Shown piece by piece: positions 54,007 through 63,205 of a stretch of 64,000 nucleotides of DNA. Under the pieces are notes generated by a model. It saw only the letters and a list, made by a program, of their open reading frames with translations, did not search any database and was not told the origin of the DNA. This DNA comes from Chitinophaga skermanii (GTDB taxonomy: Bacteria > Bacteroidota > Bacteroidia > Chitinophagales > Chitinophagaceae): NCBI RefSeq assembly GCF_003259335.1, contig NZ_QLLL01000003.1, positions 496,001 through 560,000 on the forward strand, given 5' to 3'. How positions within the stretch are numbered: the stretch's first letter is position 1; every line of letters begins with the position of its first letter. A program made the translations under genes and the position numbers.

Positions 54007-54417
54007 ATGAAATTATTCAAATACTTAGTATTCGGTATCATTTTCGGCATTATCCTTATTAAAAGCCAGGTAATGTCGTGGTTCCGTATTCAAGAGATGT
54101 TCCGCTTGGAATCGTTCCATATGTATGGTGTAATTGGCAGTGCAATAGCAGTTGGTATGATATCGGTATTACTTATTAAAAAGTTCAATATCAAAACCAT
54201 CAGCGGCGAGCCTATTATCATTCCTAAAAAGGTGTTCTCCAAAGGCAATATCTATGGTGGCTTAATCTTCGGTTTAGGCTGGGGTATTACAGGTGCTTGT
54301 CCAGGGCCTTTATACGCACAAATTGGTGGTGGCTACACAGTTGCCATTGTTACCATTTTGTTTGCCATTTCAGGTACTTGGGTGTACGGGCGTTATAAAA
54401 ATAAATTACCGCATTAA
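54007..54417 (+). CDS. YeeE/YedE family membrane protein, second half (DUF6691-like)
   Basis: 136 residues from the ATG at 54007, leaving one base after the stop of the first half; an overlapping TTG at 53998 is less likely. It has about four membrane helices and the matching motif GACPGPLYAQIGGG with a conserved Cys. Together with the preceding gene it probably forms a sulfur-compound (thiosulfate-type) channel or transporter. A bidirectional terminator follows. Confidence 0.87.
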   Translation: MKLFKYLVFGIIFGIILIKSQVMSWFRIQEMFRLESFHMYGVIGSAIAVGMISVLLIKKFNIKTISGEPIIIPKKVFSKGNIYGGLIFGLGWGITGACPGPLYAQIGGGYTVAIVTILFAISGTWVYGRYKNKLPH

Positions 54418-54437
54418 GCGATGGAGATAGATAACAA

Positions 54438-54476
54438 CAAAAAAACCTTACCAAGTACTTGGTAAGGTTTTTTTTA
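54438..54476. terminator. Bidirectional terminator after the YeeE/YedE pair
   Basis: Perfect 13-bp or longer stem AAAACCTTACCAA / TTGGTAAGGTTTT with a 4-nt loop and long T-runs both ways. Confidence 0.92.
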
Positions 54477-54496
54477 TGGAAATCAATTGAATAACA

Positions 54497-54802
54497 TTAA
54501 ATTCTTTGCAAAGAAGCAGACAATGCCTCAATCATAGATCTACATTCTTCAATACTAAAAACGTCATCATTTGCACCTTCTTGAACTATTCTTGTAATAT
54601 CTCTTGTTGGTAATTCATAACTTGACATTCGATCAAAGGAACCACTCTCAGCATCAATAACAGTTTTACGAATACTAGACTCACCCTCCCAAGATCCTTC
54701 TCCGCCTTTATTATCATTGGCAATTTCAATAAATGCAATTTTGTTGATTCCGCTTTTAGATACGTACGGATATAAAGGTATTCTACCTGATGAAGATTTC
54801 AT
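54497..54802 (-). CDS. Hypothetical small protein downstream of the DUF1338 gene
   Basis: 101 residues, not recognised. It is acidic and Ser-rich, without signal or membrane segment. It has two parts: a beta-like N-terminus (IPLYPYVSKSGINKIAFIEIAND) and a helical C-terminus (SIEECRSMIEALSASLQRI). It begins 27 bp after the DUF1338 stop on the same strand, so it is probably co-transcribed. No function can be offered. Confidence 0.5.
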   Translation of the reverse strand: MKSSSGRIPLYPYVSKSGINKIAFIEIANDNKGGEGSWEGESSIRKTVIDAESGSFDRMSSYELPTRDITRIVQEGANDDVFSIEECRSMIEALSASLQRI

Positions 54803-54829
54803 AATTTGTATTTTATAGGAATGAATTGA

Positions 54830-55720
54830 TTATCGACCTGTTTGGGTAGAATAAGTGCTTTCAAAAATCTTATCGGCATTATTCGCTTCGAAGCCTTCGC
54901 GGCGATGCTCGCGTTTGATTTCATTCGCCGGTAAGTCTTTAAACTGTGGCAATACGCGGCGCTCTGCAAATTCTACATAAGAGCCTGAAATCGACTGAGT
55001 TTCATTGTTAGCGAAATTAGCCTCGATCATGCGTGCTACGGTAGAGCTTTGCAATAGGTTATTGTCGGGGCTGGTTTTGATCTCGCCACCGGCGTTATTT
55101 AATTTGAAGCCTTTCTTCTTCAAGAACTCATTGAAAAGGGCCACGGTGTTATAACCATCTTTAAGGTTATGTACACTAATGGTGAAGTGGTTCAAATAAT
55201 AACGATTGTAAATAACCCATGCAGCGTATTCACTTTCAGCACTTAAGGTTTTAAAGTCGGCTAGGGTAGGTGTTCTCCATAAAGAACTATGCAGGAACTT
55301 GTCTACAGCCTCGCCATTATCTAAATCGATCGCATCTACAGGATCGCTTGTTACTTCGTTTGTATAGCTTTTGATAATTTGTTGTGCTTGTTCGCTGAGA
55401 TCTTTCACACGTAACTCGCTAATGAATATACGTGGGTACTCGTTGGAAGGAGGTGCATACCAATAGGCATCTAGTTTCTTTTCAGGGAAGAAGTAGTAGT
55501 CTCTTTTCGTGTAACCGTAATGCAAGAAGATCTTTTCTAAGGATTGAATACCGAGGTGTTCTACACCCATCGTGCGAAATGCAATGTGGTCATTTTCAAT
55601 CTCATCGCCGTTATTAATGATCTTTTCATCTATCATCGCATCGATAATAGCCGGTACATCGGGTACGCGTTCTTTATAACGACTCATTAATCCATGTAAA
55701 ACAATGTCTAAAGTACTCAT
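54830..55720 (-). CDS. DUF1338 protein, 2-oxoadipate dioxygenase/decarboxylase-like (HglS family)
   Basis: 296 residues. The family iron site of HglS (His, Arg four residues later, a second His and a Glu) is matched by His45 and Arg49 (DHIAFRTMG), His178 (YLNHFTISVHNL) and Glu250 or Glu253 (YVEFAERR). HglS turns 2-oxoadipate into D-2-hydroxyglutarate in bacterial lysine catabolism. This version is shorter than the ~450-residue Pseudomonas enzyme and matches the compact Bacteroidota and plant-like forms. The ALDH7 gene nearby would supply aminoadipate, the precursor of 2-oxoadipate. Assignment by motif, not tested here. Confidence 0.8.
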   Translation of the reverse strand: MSTLDIVLHGLMSRYKERVPDVPAIIDAMIDEKIINNGDEIENDHIAFRTMGVEHLGIQSLEKIFLHYGYTKRDYYFFPEKKLDAYWYAPPSNEYPRIFISELRVKDLSEQAQQIIKSYTNEVTSDPVDAIDLDNGEAVDKFLHSSLWRTPTLADFKTLSAESEYAAWVIYNRYYLNHFTISVHNLKDGYNTVALFNEFLKKKGFKLNNAGGEIKTSPDNNLLQSSTVARMIEANFANNETQSISGSYVEFAERRVLPQFKDLPANEIKREHRREGFEANNADKIFESTYSTQTGR

Positions 55721-55974
55721 CTTAAATCATTTTGGTGTTGTTGATAGCTTTTGTTCGGAAAATATGTGGCGCTAAGTACCCTCACATGCAAGCATGCTTT
55801 GCCACTAACGGGTATGCGTAAACGAAAGCATCAAGGAACATGGGAGCAAGTGCTCCGAAGAAAGGAAAGCAGGGAGAGTTGTATGTTTAATAATGCGTTC
55901 AACTTAACGTGTTCTTTCAGCGAATGTAATTTTTTTGGGCGATTTTATCAAATGAGTTTCGTCAATAAAATCAT

Positions 55975-56008
55975 AAAAAAAGGCCTCCAATTGCTTGGAA
56001 GCCTTCAA
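55975..56008 (-). terminator. Terminator after panB
   Basis: On the minus strand, stem AAGGCTTCCA / TGGAGGCCTT (one mismatch) with a 6-nt loop and a run of T. Confidence 0.85.
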
Positions 56009-56028
56009 GTTATTTCACAACAATTGCA

Positions 56029-56844
56029 TTAGTACTGTTCGTTGTCGTTCGGGAAGTCACGACCTTTCACATCTGTAATATATTGTTTCGTGGCATCTAA
56101 GATTTGATCGTACAGGTTTAAGTACCTGCGTAAGAAACGTGGTTTGAATTCTTTATTGATACCCAGCATATCGTGCATAACCAATACCTGGCCATCCACA
56201 TATTTACCTGCACCAATACCAATCACCGGGATTTCTAAGGCTTCAGCTACTTTTTTCGCTAATTGCGCCGGGATTTTCTCCAATACAATGGCAAAAGCAC
56301 CTGCATCTTGCAGCAATTTAGCGTCGTTTAACAGCTTTTGTGCTTCCGCTTCTTCCGTAGCCCTTACCGCGTAAGTACCGAATTTGTAGATAGATTGTGG
56401 TGTTAAACCCAAGTGGCCCATTACCGGAACACCCGCGGAAATAATACGCTTCACAGATTCAATGATCTCTTCGCCACCTTCAATTTTAATACCATGTGCG
56501 CCCGTTTCTTTCATGATACGGATGGTAGAATTCAACGCCTCTTTCGAATTACCTTGGTAAGAACCAAACGGTAAATCCACCACCACGAAACTACGCTTGA
56601 TTGCACGTACTACCGAAGCAGCGTGGTAAATCATTTGATCTAAAGTGATCGGTAAGGTGGTTTCGTGTCCCGCCATTACATTCGAAGCCGAATCGCCTAC
56701 TAACAAAATGTCGATGTTCGCATCATCAAAGATTTTGGCCATCGAGAAATCGTAAGCAGTTAACATGGAAATTCTTTCCCCGTCGTGCTTCATTTTTTGT
56801 AATACGTGGGTGGTAATGCGTTTAATCTCTTTATTCACCGACAT
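56029..56844 (-). CDS. panB: 3-methyl-2-oxobutanoate hydroxymethyltransferase
   Basis: 271 residues from the ATG at 56844; the longer frame to 56871 adds nine unlike residues. Motifs are [23 protein letters not shown] (metal Asp51), [26 protein letters not shown] and IPVIGIGAG. It makes ketopantoate from 2-oxoisovalerate and methylene-tetrahydrofolate, the first step to pantothenate. The later genes panC and panD are at the right end of this window, so all three are within 8 kb though not one operon. Its 5' region contains two strong hairpins. Confidence 0.95.
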   Translation of the reverse strand: MSVNKEIKRITTHVLQKMKHDGERISMLTAYDFSMAKIFDDANIDILLVGDSASNVMAGHETTLPITLDQMIYHAASVVRAIKRSFVVVDLPFGSYQGNSKEALNSTIRIMKETGAHGIKIEGGEEIIESVKRIISAGVPVMGHLGLTPQSIYKFGTYAVRATEEAEAQKLLNDAKLLQDAGAFAIVLEKIPAQLAKKVAEALEIPVIGIGAGKYVDGQVLVMHDMLGINKEFKPRFLRRYLNLYDQILDATKQYITDVKGRDFPNDNEQY

Positions 56845-56876
56845 AAAGCAGCTTATTTTTTGTGTAAACAATCATC

Positions 56877-56925
56877 ACGGTTTACGATAAACCGTTCCAT
56901 TTCGCAGCATGGTGTGGCGAAATGG
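56877..56925 (-). promoter_or_regulatory. Tandem perfect hairpins in the panB upstream region
   Basis: Hairpin one is ACGGTTTA / TAAACCGT with a 3-nt loop (56877-56895). Hairpin two is CCATTTCG / CGAAATGG with a 13-nt loop (56897-56925). They are adjacent, 32 bp before the panB ATG and 42 bp after the Ppx/GppA stop. Neither is followed by a T-run on the minus strand. Confidence 0.65.
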
Positions 56926-56967
56926 ATCACAAAGGTTAATATATAATTTGGAAATCAGTGAATTTTT

Positions 56968-57867
56968 TTACGAAAGGGGACTGCTTACAACAATTTCATT
57001 ATACAATGCATGTATCAATCCATCGGCCAAGCCAATCTTAGGTACGTATATTTCTTCGATATTAGCCCAGCGCATTAGGTTAACATATACTTGCAAGGCA
57101 GGTACAATTACATCGGCGCGGTCTTCCCGGAGGTTGTAAATATGTATCCGTTCTTCTACCGTGAAATTGCTGAATTCCTTTAGATAGTCCTTCAACTGGT
57201 CGAATGTCAACGGTTTACCTTCTTTCCGTTTCGAGAGCGAGAAAATTTTATTGATGTTACCACCAGAACCAATGGCTACTAATGGCGAGTTTAATGTCTT
57301 TAATTTCGTTTTCACAAAGTCCTTCATTGCCGTCCAGTGATCTTCCGTTACTTGACCTTGTAAAAGACGAATGGTACCAATGTTAAACGACTCTTTGGCT
57401 TTTAACGTGTTACCACTAAAGAGCGTAAGTTCGGTGGAACCACCACCTACGTCGATGTATAAGTATGACTTCGATTTATCTAAGTTTTCAGCTACATGGT
57501 TTTCGTAGATGTAAGTAGCTTCTTGTTGACCGGTAATAATTTGTATATCCAACCCTGTTTCGTCCTTCACCCGTTGCATGATAGCGGCGCCGTTGCTGGC
57601 ATCGCGCATAGCAGAAGTTGCACAAGCCTTAAGGTACTTCACTTCGTAAACAGTTAGTAAGTGCTTGTATGCTTTTAGGGTATTGATGAGGTTATCGGCC
57701 CGTTTCTCGGAGATCTTACCTTCTGCAAATACATCAAAACCTAAACGCAAGGGTACCCTAACGAGGTTTACCTTCGTGAAATCCATTTCGCCGTTACTTT
57801 TCGGCGAAGCTTCTGAAATCAACAACCTGGCGGCGTTGGAACCTATATCTATTGCTGCTAGCTTCAT
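56968..57867 (-). CDS. Ppx/GppA family phosphatase (exopolyphosphatase-like)
   Basis: 299 residues, the two-domain core of the family without the C-terminal HD extension of longer Ppx. The ASKHA-type phosphate motifs are KLAAIDIGSNAARLLI at the N-terminus and LYIDVGGGSTELTLF near 137. It hydrolyses polyphosphate ends or pppGpp. It lies 71 bp downstream of ppk1 on the same strand, a common pairing that links polyphosphate synthesis and breakdown. Confidence 0.92.
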   Translation of the reverse strand: MKLAAIDIGSNAARLLISEASPKSNGEMDFTKVNLVRVPLRLGFDVFAEGKISEKRADNLINTLKAYKHLLTVYEVKYLKACATSAMRDASNGAAIMQRVKDETGLDIQIITGQQEATYIYENHVAENLDKSKSYLYIDVGGGSTELTLFSGNTLKAKESFNIGTIRLLQGQVTEDHWTAMKDFVKTKLKTLNSPLVAIGSGGNINKIFSLSKRKEGKPLTFDQLKDYLKEFSNFTVEERIHIYNLREDRADVIVPALQVYVNLMRWANIEEIYVPKIGLADGLIHALYNEIVVSSPLS

Positions 57868-57938
57868 GAATCAATTCAAAAATAAAATCATCAATTCCAA
57901 TGGGTTCACAAAAACCACACCAGTAAAGATGATGTCAA

Positions 57939-60128
57939 TCAATAACTTGCAGGCGTAAAAGTAGTAGATTTTTCGTGTAGGTAGCGGAAAATCTCTACTT
58001 GTGAATTTATTTTCTTACCTGGGGTATGTTTATACTCGTTTTCTTGTTTATTATCCAAGATGCGCGCTTTTACATTATCGCTCAACTGGATATTAATAAT
58101 GTCTATCAATTCCTTTTTCAAATCATTATTCAAGATCGGTACAGCTGCTTCTACCCGGTGATCCAAGTTGCGCACCATCCAATCGGAAGAAGCAATGTAA
58201 ACATTAGGTTTACCGCCGTTATGGAAGATGAATACGCGGGCATGTTCCAAGTATTCATCCACAATACTTACCGCCTCGATGTTCTTTTTCCACGATTTAT
58301 TTTCCGTATAAGCACAGCAAATACCACGAATCACCATCTTCACATCTACCCCGGCTTTAGCCGCTTCGTAAAGTTTCAAGATCAAGAACTCATCACTCAA
58401 CGAGTTCATTTTGATGGTAATAGCGGCTGCTTTCTTATTCTTTGCGTTTTTGATTTCTTTATCAATCATACGCAAGAAGGTACGGCGCATGTTATAAGGA
58501 CTCACCGGCATAACCGTACACGCTGCCAATACTTGCAAATCGTGCTTCGGGTTCTCCAAGTAAGTAAAGATCCTATTAATGTCGGCCATAATAGCCCTAT
58601 TGGCTGTTAGCAAACAATGATCGCCATAAAAGCGGGCCGTTACTTCATTTAAGTTCCCCGTACTAACAAAACCACATTGAACGGTTTTATTACCAATGCG
58701 TTTTTTAATCACACAAACTTTCGCATGCACTTTCATACCCGGCACACCAATCAACACCTTCACACCTTCCTCTTCCAAACGCGTTTTCCATTTCAAGTTC
58801 GCCTCTTCATCAAAACGAGCACGAAGCTCCAACACCACGGTTACTTGCTTACCATTCCTTGCCGCGTTAATGAGCGCATTGGCAATCTTGGAGTTCTTCG
58901 CCAAGCGGTAAGCCGTAATTTTGATGGTGGTAACGTTAGGATCGATGGCCGCTTCTCGCAGTAAATCGATGAGCGTATCGAACGATTGATAGGGGAAATG
59001 CAACATCACATCTTGCTGCTGAATAACGTGCATAACGCTCGGTGCATTCAAGAACAACGGATGCGAGAACGACTTCCTACGGTGATGCTTGTGGGCAAAC
59101 ACACTTTGCGGGAAGTCCATAAAGTCTTTAAAGTTGTGAATACGCTGCCCCGGAATGAGGTTATCTTTCTTCGATAAGCCCATTCTTCGCATCAAGTATT
59201 CCAACAACAGGCTATCGATATCCTTATCGTACACAAAGCGCACAGGTTTCCCTTTCTTCCTGTCTTTCAATCCCTTCTCTAATTGATGAATGAGGCTGGT
59301 ATCGAGGTCGTTATCGATGTCGAGCTCGGCATCGCGGGTTACTTTAATAATGTGTGCGCTGAATTTATCGTACCCGAAGTACGAGAAAATGCTGGGTAAG
59401 CTAAAGCGAACAACATCTTCCAGTAACATAATATTATGTTCACCTTCTTTTGACGGCAGGATGATAAAACGAGGTAATAATTTCGTTGGGATTTCGATCA
59501 ACGCGAACTTCTGGCGAATAGAATTATCCTCCTTACCCAGCACAACGGCTAAGTAGATGGATTTATCTCGCAAGATGGGGAAGTGTTGAATGCTTTCGAT
59601 CATCAACGGGGTGATATTCGTACGTACTTCTTCATTGAAGTAATTAAGTACAAACTTCTGTTGTTCGCGGTTGAGTTCTTTCTCGTTGAGCATGAAGATC
59701 TTCTCTTCTTCTAACTTCTCGAGTATCTCTTTATAAATACGGTTAAACTCTTGTTGCTGGTGAATAACAGTGGCTTGGATTTCTTCGAGTATCTTCGCAG
59801 GATTCTGTTCAAGATGCATTTTAGACCCCTTGCCAAAGGAAGTCATCCTTTTAAGAGTAGCCACGCGAACGCGGAAAAACTCGTCCATATTATTCGAATG
59901 AATCGCCAAAAAGCGGAGGCGTTCATAAAGCGGTACATTCGGATCGGCAGCTTCTTGCAGCACACGTGCATTAAACGATAACCAACTGAGGTCTCTAACA
60001 ATAATTTTTTTCTTCACTGGCATGCGCCTAACGATTTTCTTGGGTTCCGGTTTCTTCTTCTTAGATTCAAGTGGTTGAGCAGCAAGGGCAGCGCTTGTAT
60101 CCCTCATAATAACTGTTTTACGATTCAA
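57939..60128 (-). CDS. ppk1: Polyphosphate kinase 1
   Basis: 729 residues. A Lys/Pro-rich N-terminal extension of about 40 residues precedes the usual start of the domain (RDLSWLSFNARVLQEAADPNVPLYERLRFLAI). The phospholipase-D-like catalytic parts contain KVHAKVCVIKKR (phosphorylated His) and STGNLNEVTARFYGDHCL. The enzyme transfers phosphate from ATP to polyphosphate, at the membrane. A second ATG at residue 9 (60104) is a possible start. It is upstream of the Ppx/GppA gene. Confidence 0.95.
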   Translation of the reverse strand: MNRKTVIMRDTSAALAAQPLESKKKKPEPKKIVRRMPVKKKIIVRDLSWLSFNARVLQEAADPNVPLYERLRFLAIHSNNMDEFFRVRVATLKRMTSFGKGSKMHLEQNPAKILEEIQATVIHQQQEFNRIYKEILEKLEEEKIFMLNEKELNREQQKFVLNYFNEEVRTNITPLMIESIQHFPILRDKSIYLAVVLGKEDNSIRQKFALIEIPTKLLPRFIILPSKEGEHNIMLLEDVVRFSLPSIFSYFGYDKFSAHIIKVTRDAELDIDNDLDTSLIHQLEKGLKDRKKGKPVRFVYDKDIDSLLLEYLMRRMGLSKKDNLIPGQRIHNFKDFMDFPQSVFAHKHHRRKSFSHPLFLNAPSVMHVIQQQDVMLHFPYQSFDTLIDLLREAAIDPNVTTIKITAYRLAKNSKIANALINAARNGKQVTVVLELRARFDEEANLKWKTRLEEEGVKVLIGVPGMKVHAKVCVIKKRIGNKTVQCGFVSTGNLNEVTARFYGDHCLLTANRAIMADINRIFTYLENPKHDLQVLAACTVMPVSPYNMRRTFLRMIDKEIKNAKNKKAAAITIKMNSLSDEFLILKLYEAAKAGVDVKMVIRGICCAYTENKSWKKNIEAVSIVDEYLEHARVFIFHNGGKPNVYIASSDWMVRNLDHRVEAAVPILNNDLKKELIDIINIQLSDNVKARILDNKQENEYKHTPGKKINSQVEIFRYLHEKSTTFTPASY

Positions 60129-60299
60129 GTTGCAATGCTACAAACCAAATGTTAATTGCATATTAAATTACGAATTGTTTCTATCAATCGAGGTAATTAT
60201 TTTGTTATCAATGGTTTTCTCAGTTTTTGAGGAAACCTTTTTTCATTAGTGCCGAAGGCGAGCAATGCCGTAGGCGAGCGATAAATTATGATTATTGTA

Positions 60300-60514
60300 G
60301 TAGTTGATTCGTTATTCCAATTCGCTGGCGCGGCCATTCTGTTTTGGGTTACATCCCGTTGTGTTACTTTCTTTGCTTCTCCAAAGAAAGTAACCAAAGA
60401 AAGGAGGACAAACGGCGAAAGACTGCGTCGCCGTTTGATCGGGATGTCGATGGGGCTTTGGTGCTACTGTGGTGAAGGACGTTGGGTGCTTTGTGGTGCC
60501 TGTTGTGTTGGGGG
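60300..60514 (+). repeat. Long inverted repeat, left arm
   Basis: About 215 bp that recur, inverted, at 61355-61567. The stretch 60336-60447 (112 bp) is identical to the complement of 61422-61533. Inside are two perfect hairpins: GTTACTTTCTTTG / CAAAGAAAGTAAC (60363-60394, 6-nt loop) and CAAACGGCGA / TCGCCGTTTG (60409-60437, 9-nt loop). This is the architecture of a REP- or MITE-like intergenic element. Confidence 0.85.
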
Positions 60515-60820
60515 GACATGGGTTAAATGGGATGTGTTTTTTGAGTGAAATTTGCGTGCAGCAGGATATATTTTTTTAATAAATTGACATTGAATCATTT
60601 AAAAGGCACCCCTATGGTACTTATAATATCTTCTAATGTTCTTCTAATGTTCTTTCAATGTTAAACCCCAGTAAATACAATAGGTAGGATATATTTCCCA
60701 AGTATGTGGGATGTTTTTGCATATATAGACAATATATCTAGGCCATAGGTAAGCATAATAGTATATTAGCATGACATTTTGTCGAAGAAAGCAAGAAGTT
60801 ATCCTAAATTTCCCCCAAGG

Positions 60821-60920
60821 TTTCACCCACTCATCACCCACGTTTACCAAGGTTTTACCAAGTCTTTACCGACACTTCACCAAGTGCTTGCCGAGGCTTC
60901 ACCGAGAGAAAACCAGTGTT
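60821..60920. repeat. Degenerate tandem repeats, 10-12-nt units (TTTACCAAGt-like)
   Basis: Nine imperfect units with consensus TTYACCRAGnC, for example TTTACCAAGG, TTTTACCAAGTC, TTTACCGACAC, TTCACCAAGTGC, TTGCCGAGGC and TTCACCGAGAG. Confidence 0.6.
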
Positions 60921-61354
60921 TGTAAGGGTTAAGTAAGGCTTTTGTCGACTGTTACCCGACATTTTCCGATAAAAGGCTTAGCTGGATTAGGTTTAACCCG
61001 AAAAAGTCGACTTTTTTGGCTCATTTACTGTGTGGGTAAGGATTTTGTCGAATTACTTATTTTAAGGCGATTTAAAGGAGTTTTTGAAGAAATCAACAAA
61101 CTAAGACAAAGTTACAACAAAAGCCCTTAATCGGCCTGAAAATGGCCTTAAAATCGATTTTTCAGAGAATACAAACATACTTATTCTCAAGAAACTTCCT
61201 TCTTTCAAAAAGCAATTTTTTTATGCCAGCATGACATGAATGATAAAGTAAGGAACAAATTGAAAGCATCATGTATAAATAGTATTATACCATTACAACT
61301 ACTCATCAATCACCCCAATCCTTCAAAAATCCCAATCTCAAAAATCCCATCCAC

Positions 61355-61567
61355 CCCCCAACACAACAGGCACCACAAAGCCCCCAATGCCCTTCACCAC
61401 AGTAGCACCAAAGCCCCATCAACATCCCGATCAAACGGCGACGCAGTCTTTCGCCGTTTGTCCTCCTTTCTTTGGTTACTTTCTTTGGAGAAGCAAAGAA
61501 AGTAACACAACGGGATGTAACCCAAAACAGAATAGCCGGGCCAGCGAATGGAATAAAAAATCAACTA
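61355..61567 (-). repeat. Long inverted repeat, right arm
   Basis: Inverted partner of 60300-60514, with the same two internal hairpins at 61432-61460 and 61475-61506. The arms differ by a few substitutions and one 1-nt indel near the outer end. Confidence 0.85.
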
Positions 61568-61615
61568 TAACAGAACTACTGTATAGCAAGTAACCGCATG
61601 GCAAATAAGCAACTA

Positions 61616-62656
61616 TTACTTAAGCCTATTACGATTATAAATCGGAAGAATAATCAAGGAAAATAACCCTAGAATAAGGATTAACAAAGTTTGCGCTCCC
61701 CATATAATCCAGCTAAAAGCATAAGCCGCCGCAGCAGGCACCTTATACAAAGGCATAATCTTCTGAATAATAAGCGGGTAAGCTCCAATACCACCAGGCG
61801 TAACAATCATCCCGATGCTACCAAAAGCTAACAACGCCATACCGGCTTTCACACCGAGGTGACTAGTTTCGCCCAAGGTGAAGAAACCCACGTACATCAT
61901 CCCGAAGTAGAGGAACCAAATGAAGATAGAGTGGAAGATGAACCAGCCTTTATTGGGCATTTTGCCAATGGCAATGATACCATCCCATACGTTGCGGATG
62001 ATTTCTTTGATTTTAATAGCGGCGGCAGATTTAGCGAATTTGCGGCCTAAATAAATCAATATCAATACAAACGCGATGGCTATACCGGCCAAGATCATGA
62101 GATGCTTCGCATCCATGGCGGCGATTTTAGCTTGTAGGGGGATGAGGATATCGGTTTCTAAGAAGTTATATACGACATCAACCTGTGATAAAATGGTGAT
62201 GGCGAAAAGGAGGATAAGACTAAGTAAGTCAACAGCACGTTCGGCAATGATAGTACCTACTAGCTTGTCGGCAGGGAGTTTTTCGTAGCGGGCTAAGATA
62301 CCGCAACGGGCTACTTCACCTAAACGGGGAACGGCCAAATTGGCCAAGTAGCCGATCATAACAGCAAAGAAAGTGTTCCAAAGGGTTGGATTGTAACCCA
62401 AGGAACGCATGAGAAGGCGCCAGCGGATGGCACGTACCCAGTGACTAAAGAACCCGATGACAAAAGCAGGAAGAATCAGCCAGTAATTAGCCGCCTTAAA
62501 TGATTCGACGATGGCTGCTTTCTGCCCCGGTTCCAGGTCCTTTAGTGCTAACCATATCAATAGCAATCCTAGCCCGAGGAATACTAAAAGTCGGAGTGCT
62601 TTCTTTATAAACCCTAGGAAAGAGTTGCCAGTTGGATAGTTAGGATTTTGCTGCAT
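61616..62656 (-). CDS. Lysylphosphatidylglycerol synthase/UPF0104-type membrane flippase-like protein
   Basis: 346 residues with about eight membrane helices, beginning FIKKALRLLVFLGLGLLLIWL. Family features are HWVRAIRWRLLMRSLGY, FFAVMIGYLANLAVPRLGEVARCGIL and the late PGGIGAYPLIIQKI. The family (LPG_synthase_TM, DUF6311/UPF0104-like) contains the flippase half of MprF; here the soluble synthetase half is absent, so it is a stand-alone membrane part with unknown lipid substrate. It starts 8 bp after the panD stop on the same strand, so it is likely co-transcribed. Confidence 0.85.
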   Translation of the reverse strand: MQQNPNYPTGNSFLGFIKKALRLLVFLGLGLLLIWLALKDLEPGQKAAIVESFKAANYWLILPAFVIGFFSHWVRAIRWRLLMRSLGYNPTLWNTFFAVMIGYLANLAVPRLGEVARCGILARYEKLPADKLVGTIIAERAVDLLSLILLFAITILSQVDVVYNFLETDILIPLQAKIAAMDAKHLMILAGIAIAFVLILIYLGRKFAKSAAAIKIKEIIRNVWDGIIAIGKMPNKGWFIFHSIFIWFLYFGMMYVGFFTLGETSHLGVKAGMALLAFGSIGMIVTPGGIGAYPLIIQKIMPLYKVPAAAAYAFSWIIWGAQTLLILILGLFSLIILPIYNRNRLK

Positions 62657-62664
62657 GCGATTGC

Positions 62665-63009
62665 TTAGAGTTTGTTACCTTCTTTCGGGAAAACCGCGAT
62701 AGGTGTGTATTTTTTGGCTTCTTCAAAGTCCATTGTTGCATAAGAGATGATGATAACAATATCACCAGGGCTTACCAAACGGGCTGCAGGGCCGTTCATA
62801 CAAATAACACCAGAGTCTCTTTTACCTTTAATGACATAAGTTTCCAAGCGTTCGCCGTTGTTTACGTTCAACACTTGCACCTTTTCATATTCGATAAGAC
62901 CGGCGGCATCCATCAGGGCCTCGTCGATAGTAATACTACCAACATATTGCAGGTTCGCTTCGGTAACAACTGCCCTGTGGATCTTACATTTTAATACTTC
63001 GATTTGCAT
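62665..63009 (-). CDS. panD: Aspartate 1-decarboxylase
   Basis: 114 residues, the normal proenzyme length. The self-cleavage site is Gly24-Ser25 (YVGSITID), which yields the pyruvoyl cofactor. Other family features are [13 protein letters not shown] at the N-terminus, [15 protein letters not shown] and [20 protein letters not shown]. It makes beta-alanine for pantothenate. It lies downstream of panC on the same strand, with a terminator between them. Confidence 0.95.
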   Translation of the reverse strand: MQIEVLKCKIHRAVVTEANLQYVGSITIDEALMDAAGLIEYEKVQVLNVNNGERLETYVIKGKRDSGVICMNGPAARLVSPGDIVIIISYATMDFEEAKKYTPIAVFPKEGNKL

Positions 63010-63091
63010 AGTTCTGCGTAAAGTGTTCGCAAAGGTAAAGAAAAAAGAATCATAAGTAGTAGGTGAAACTCATGGATTTATAGTCGCATGA

Positions 63092-63130
63092 CAAAAGAAG
63101 CCCGCTTCCATAGTATAGAAACGGGCTTCG
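63092..63130 (-). terminator. Terminator after panC
   Basis: On the minus strand, stem GAAGCCCG(TTTC) / (GAAG)CGGGCTTC with a short loop, then TTTTG. It lies 82 bp upstream of panD, so panD probably has its own promoter. Confidence 0.78.
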
Positions 63131-63205
63131 AATATTCTATTCATCGTCAAATCGTTATACCGTTTATTTGACAATGCACATTATTGGGTATCAGCGGAAG
63201 TGGAA

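Larger units (their letters stand above)
60129..61615. other. Gene-free region enclosing a long inverted repeat
   Basis: About 1.5 kb between ppk1 and the next minus-strand gene, without a credible gene. From left to right: a plus-strand hairpin with T-run (GGTTTTCTC / GAGGAAACC, 60213-60243); two 13-nt direct copies of GCCGwAGGCGAGC (60251-60279); the left inverted-repeat arm; 11-nt direct repeats TTCTAATGTTC (60631-60656); quasi-periodic TTTACCAAGT units (60821-60920); and the right arm. Open frames in the arms are translations of the palindromes. Confidence 0.6.

Noticed and set aside
60213..60243. Plus-strand terminator next to ppk1
   Set aside because: There is no plus-strand gene ending there; kept only as a note in the gene-free region.
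60288..60548. 86-codon frame with a VTKERR...LRRRLIGM-like sequence
   Set aside because: It is the translation of the palindromic inverted-repeat arm; the mirrored frames at 61236-61593 are the other arm.
60942..61130. 62-codon frame inside the inverted-repeat interval
   Set aside because: No homology signal, and it lies in low-complexity AT-rich sequence next to the repeats.
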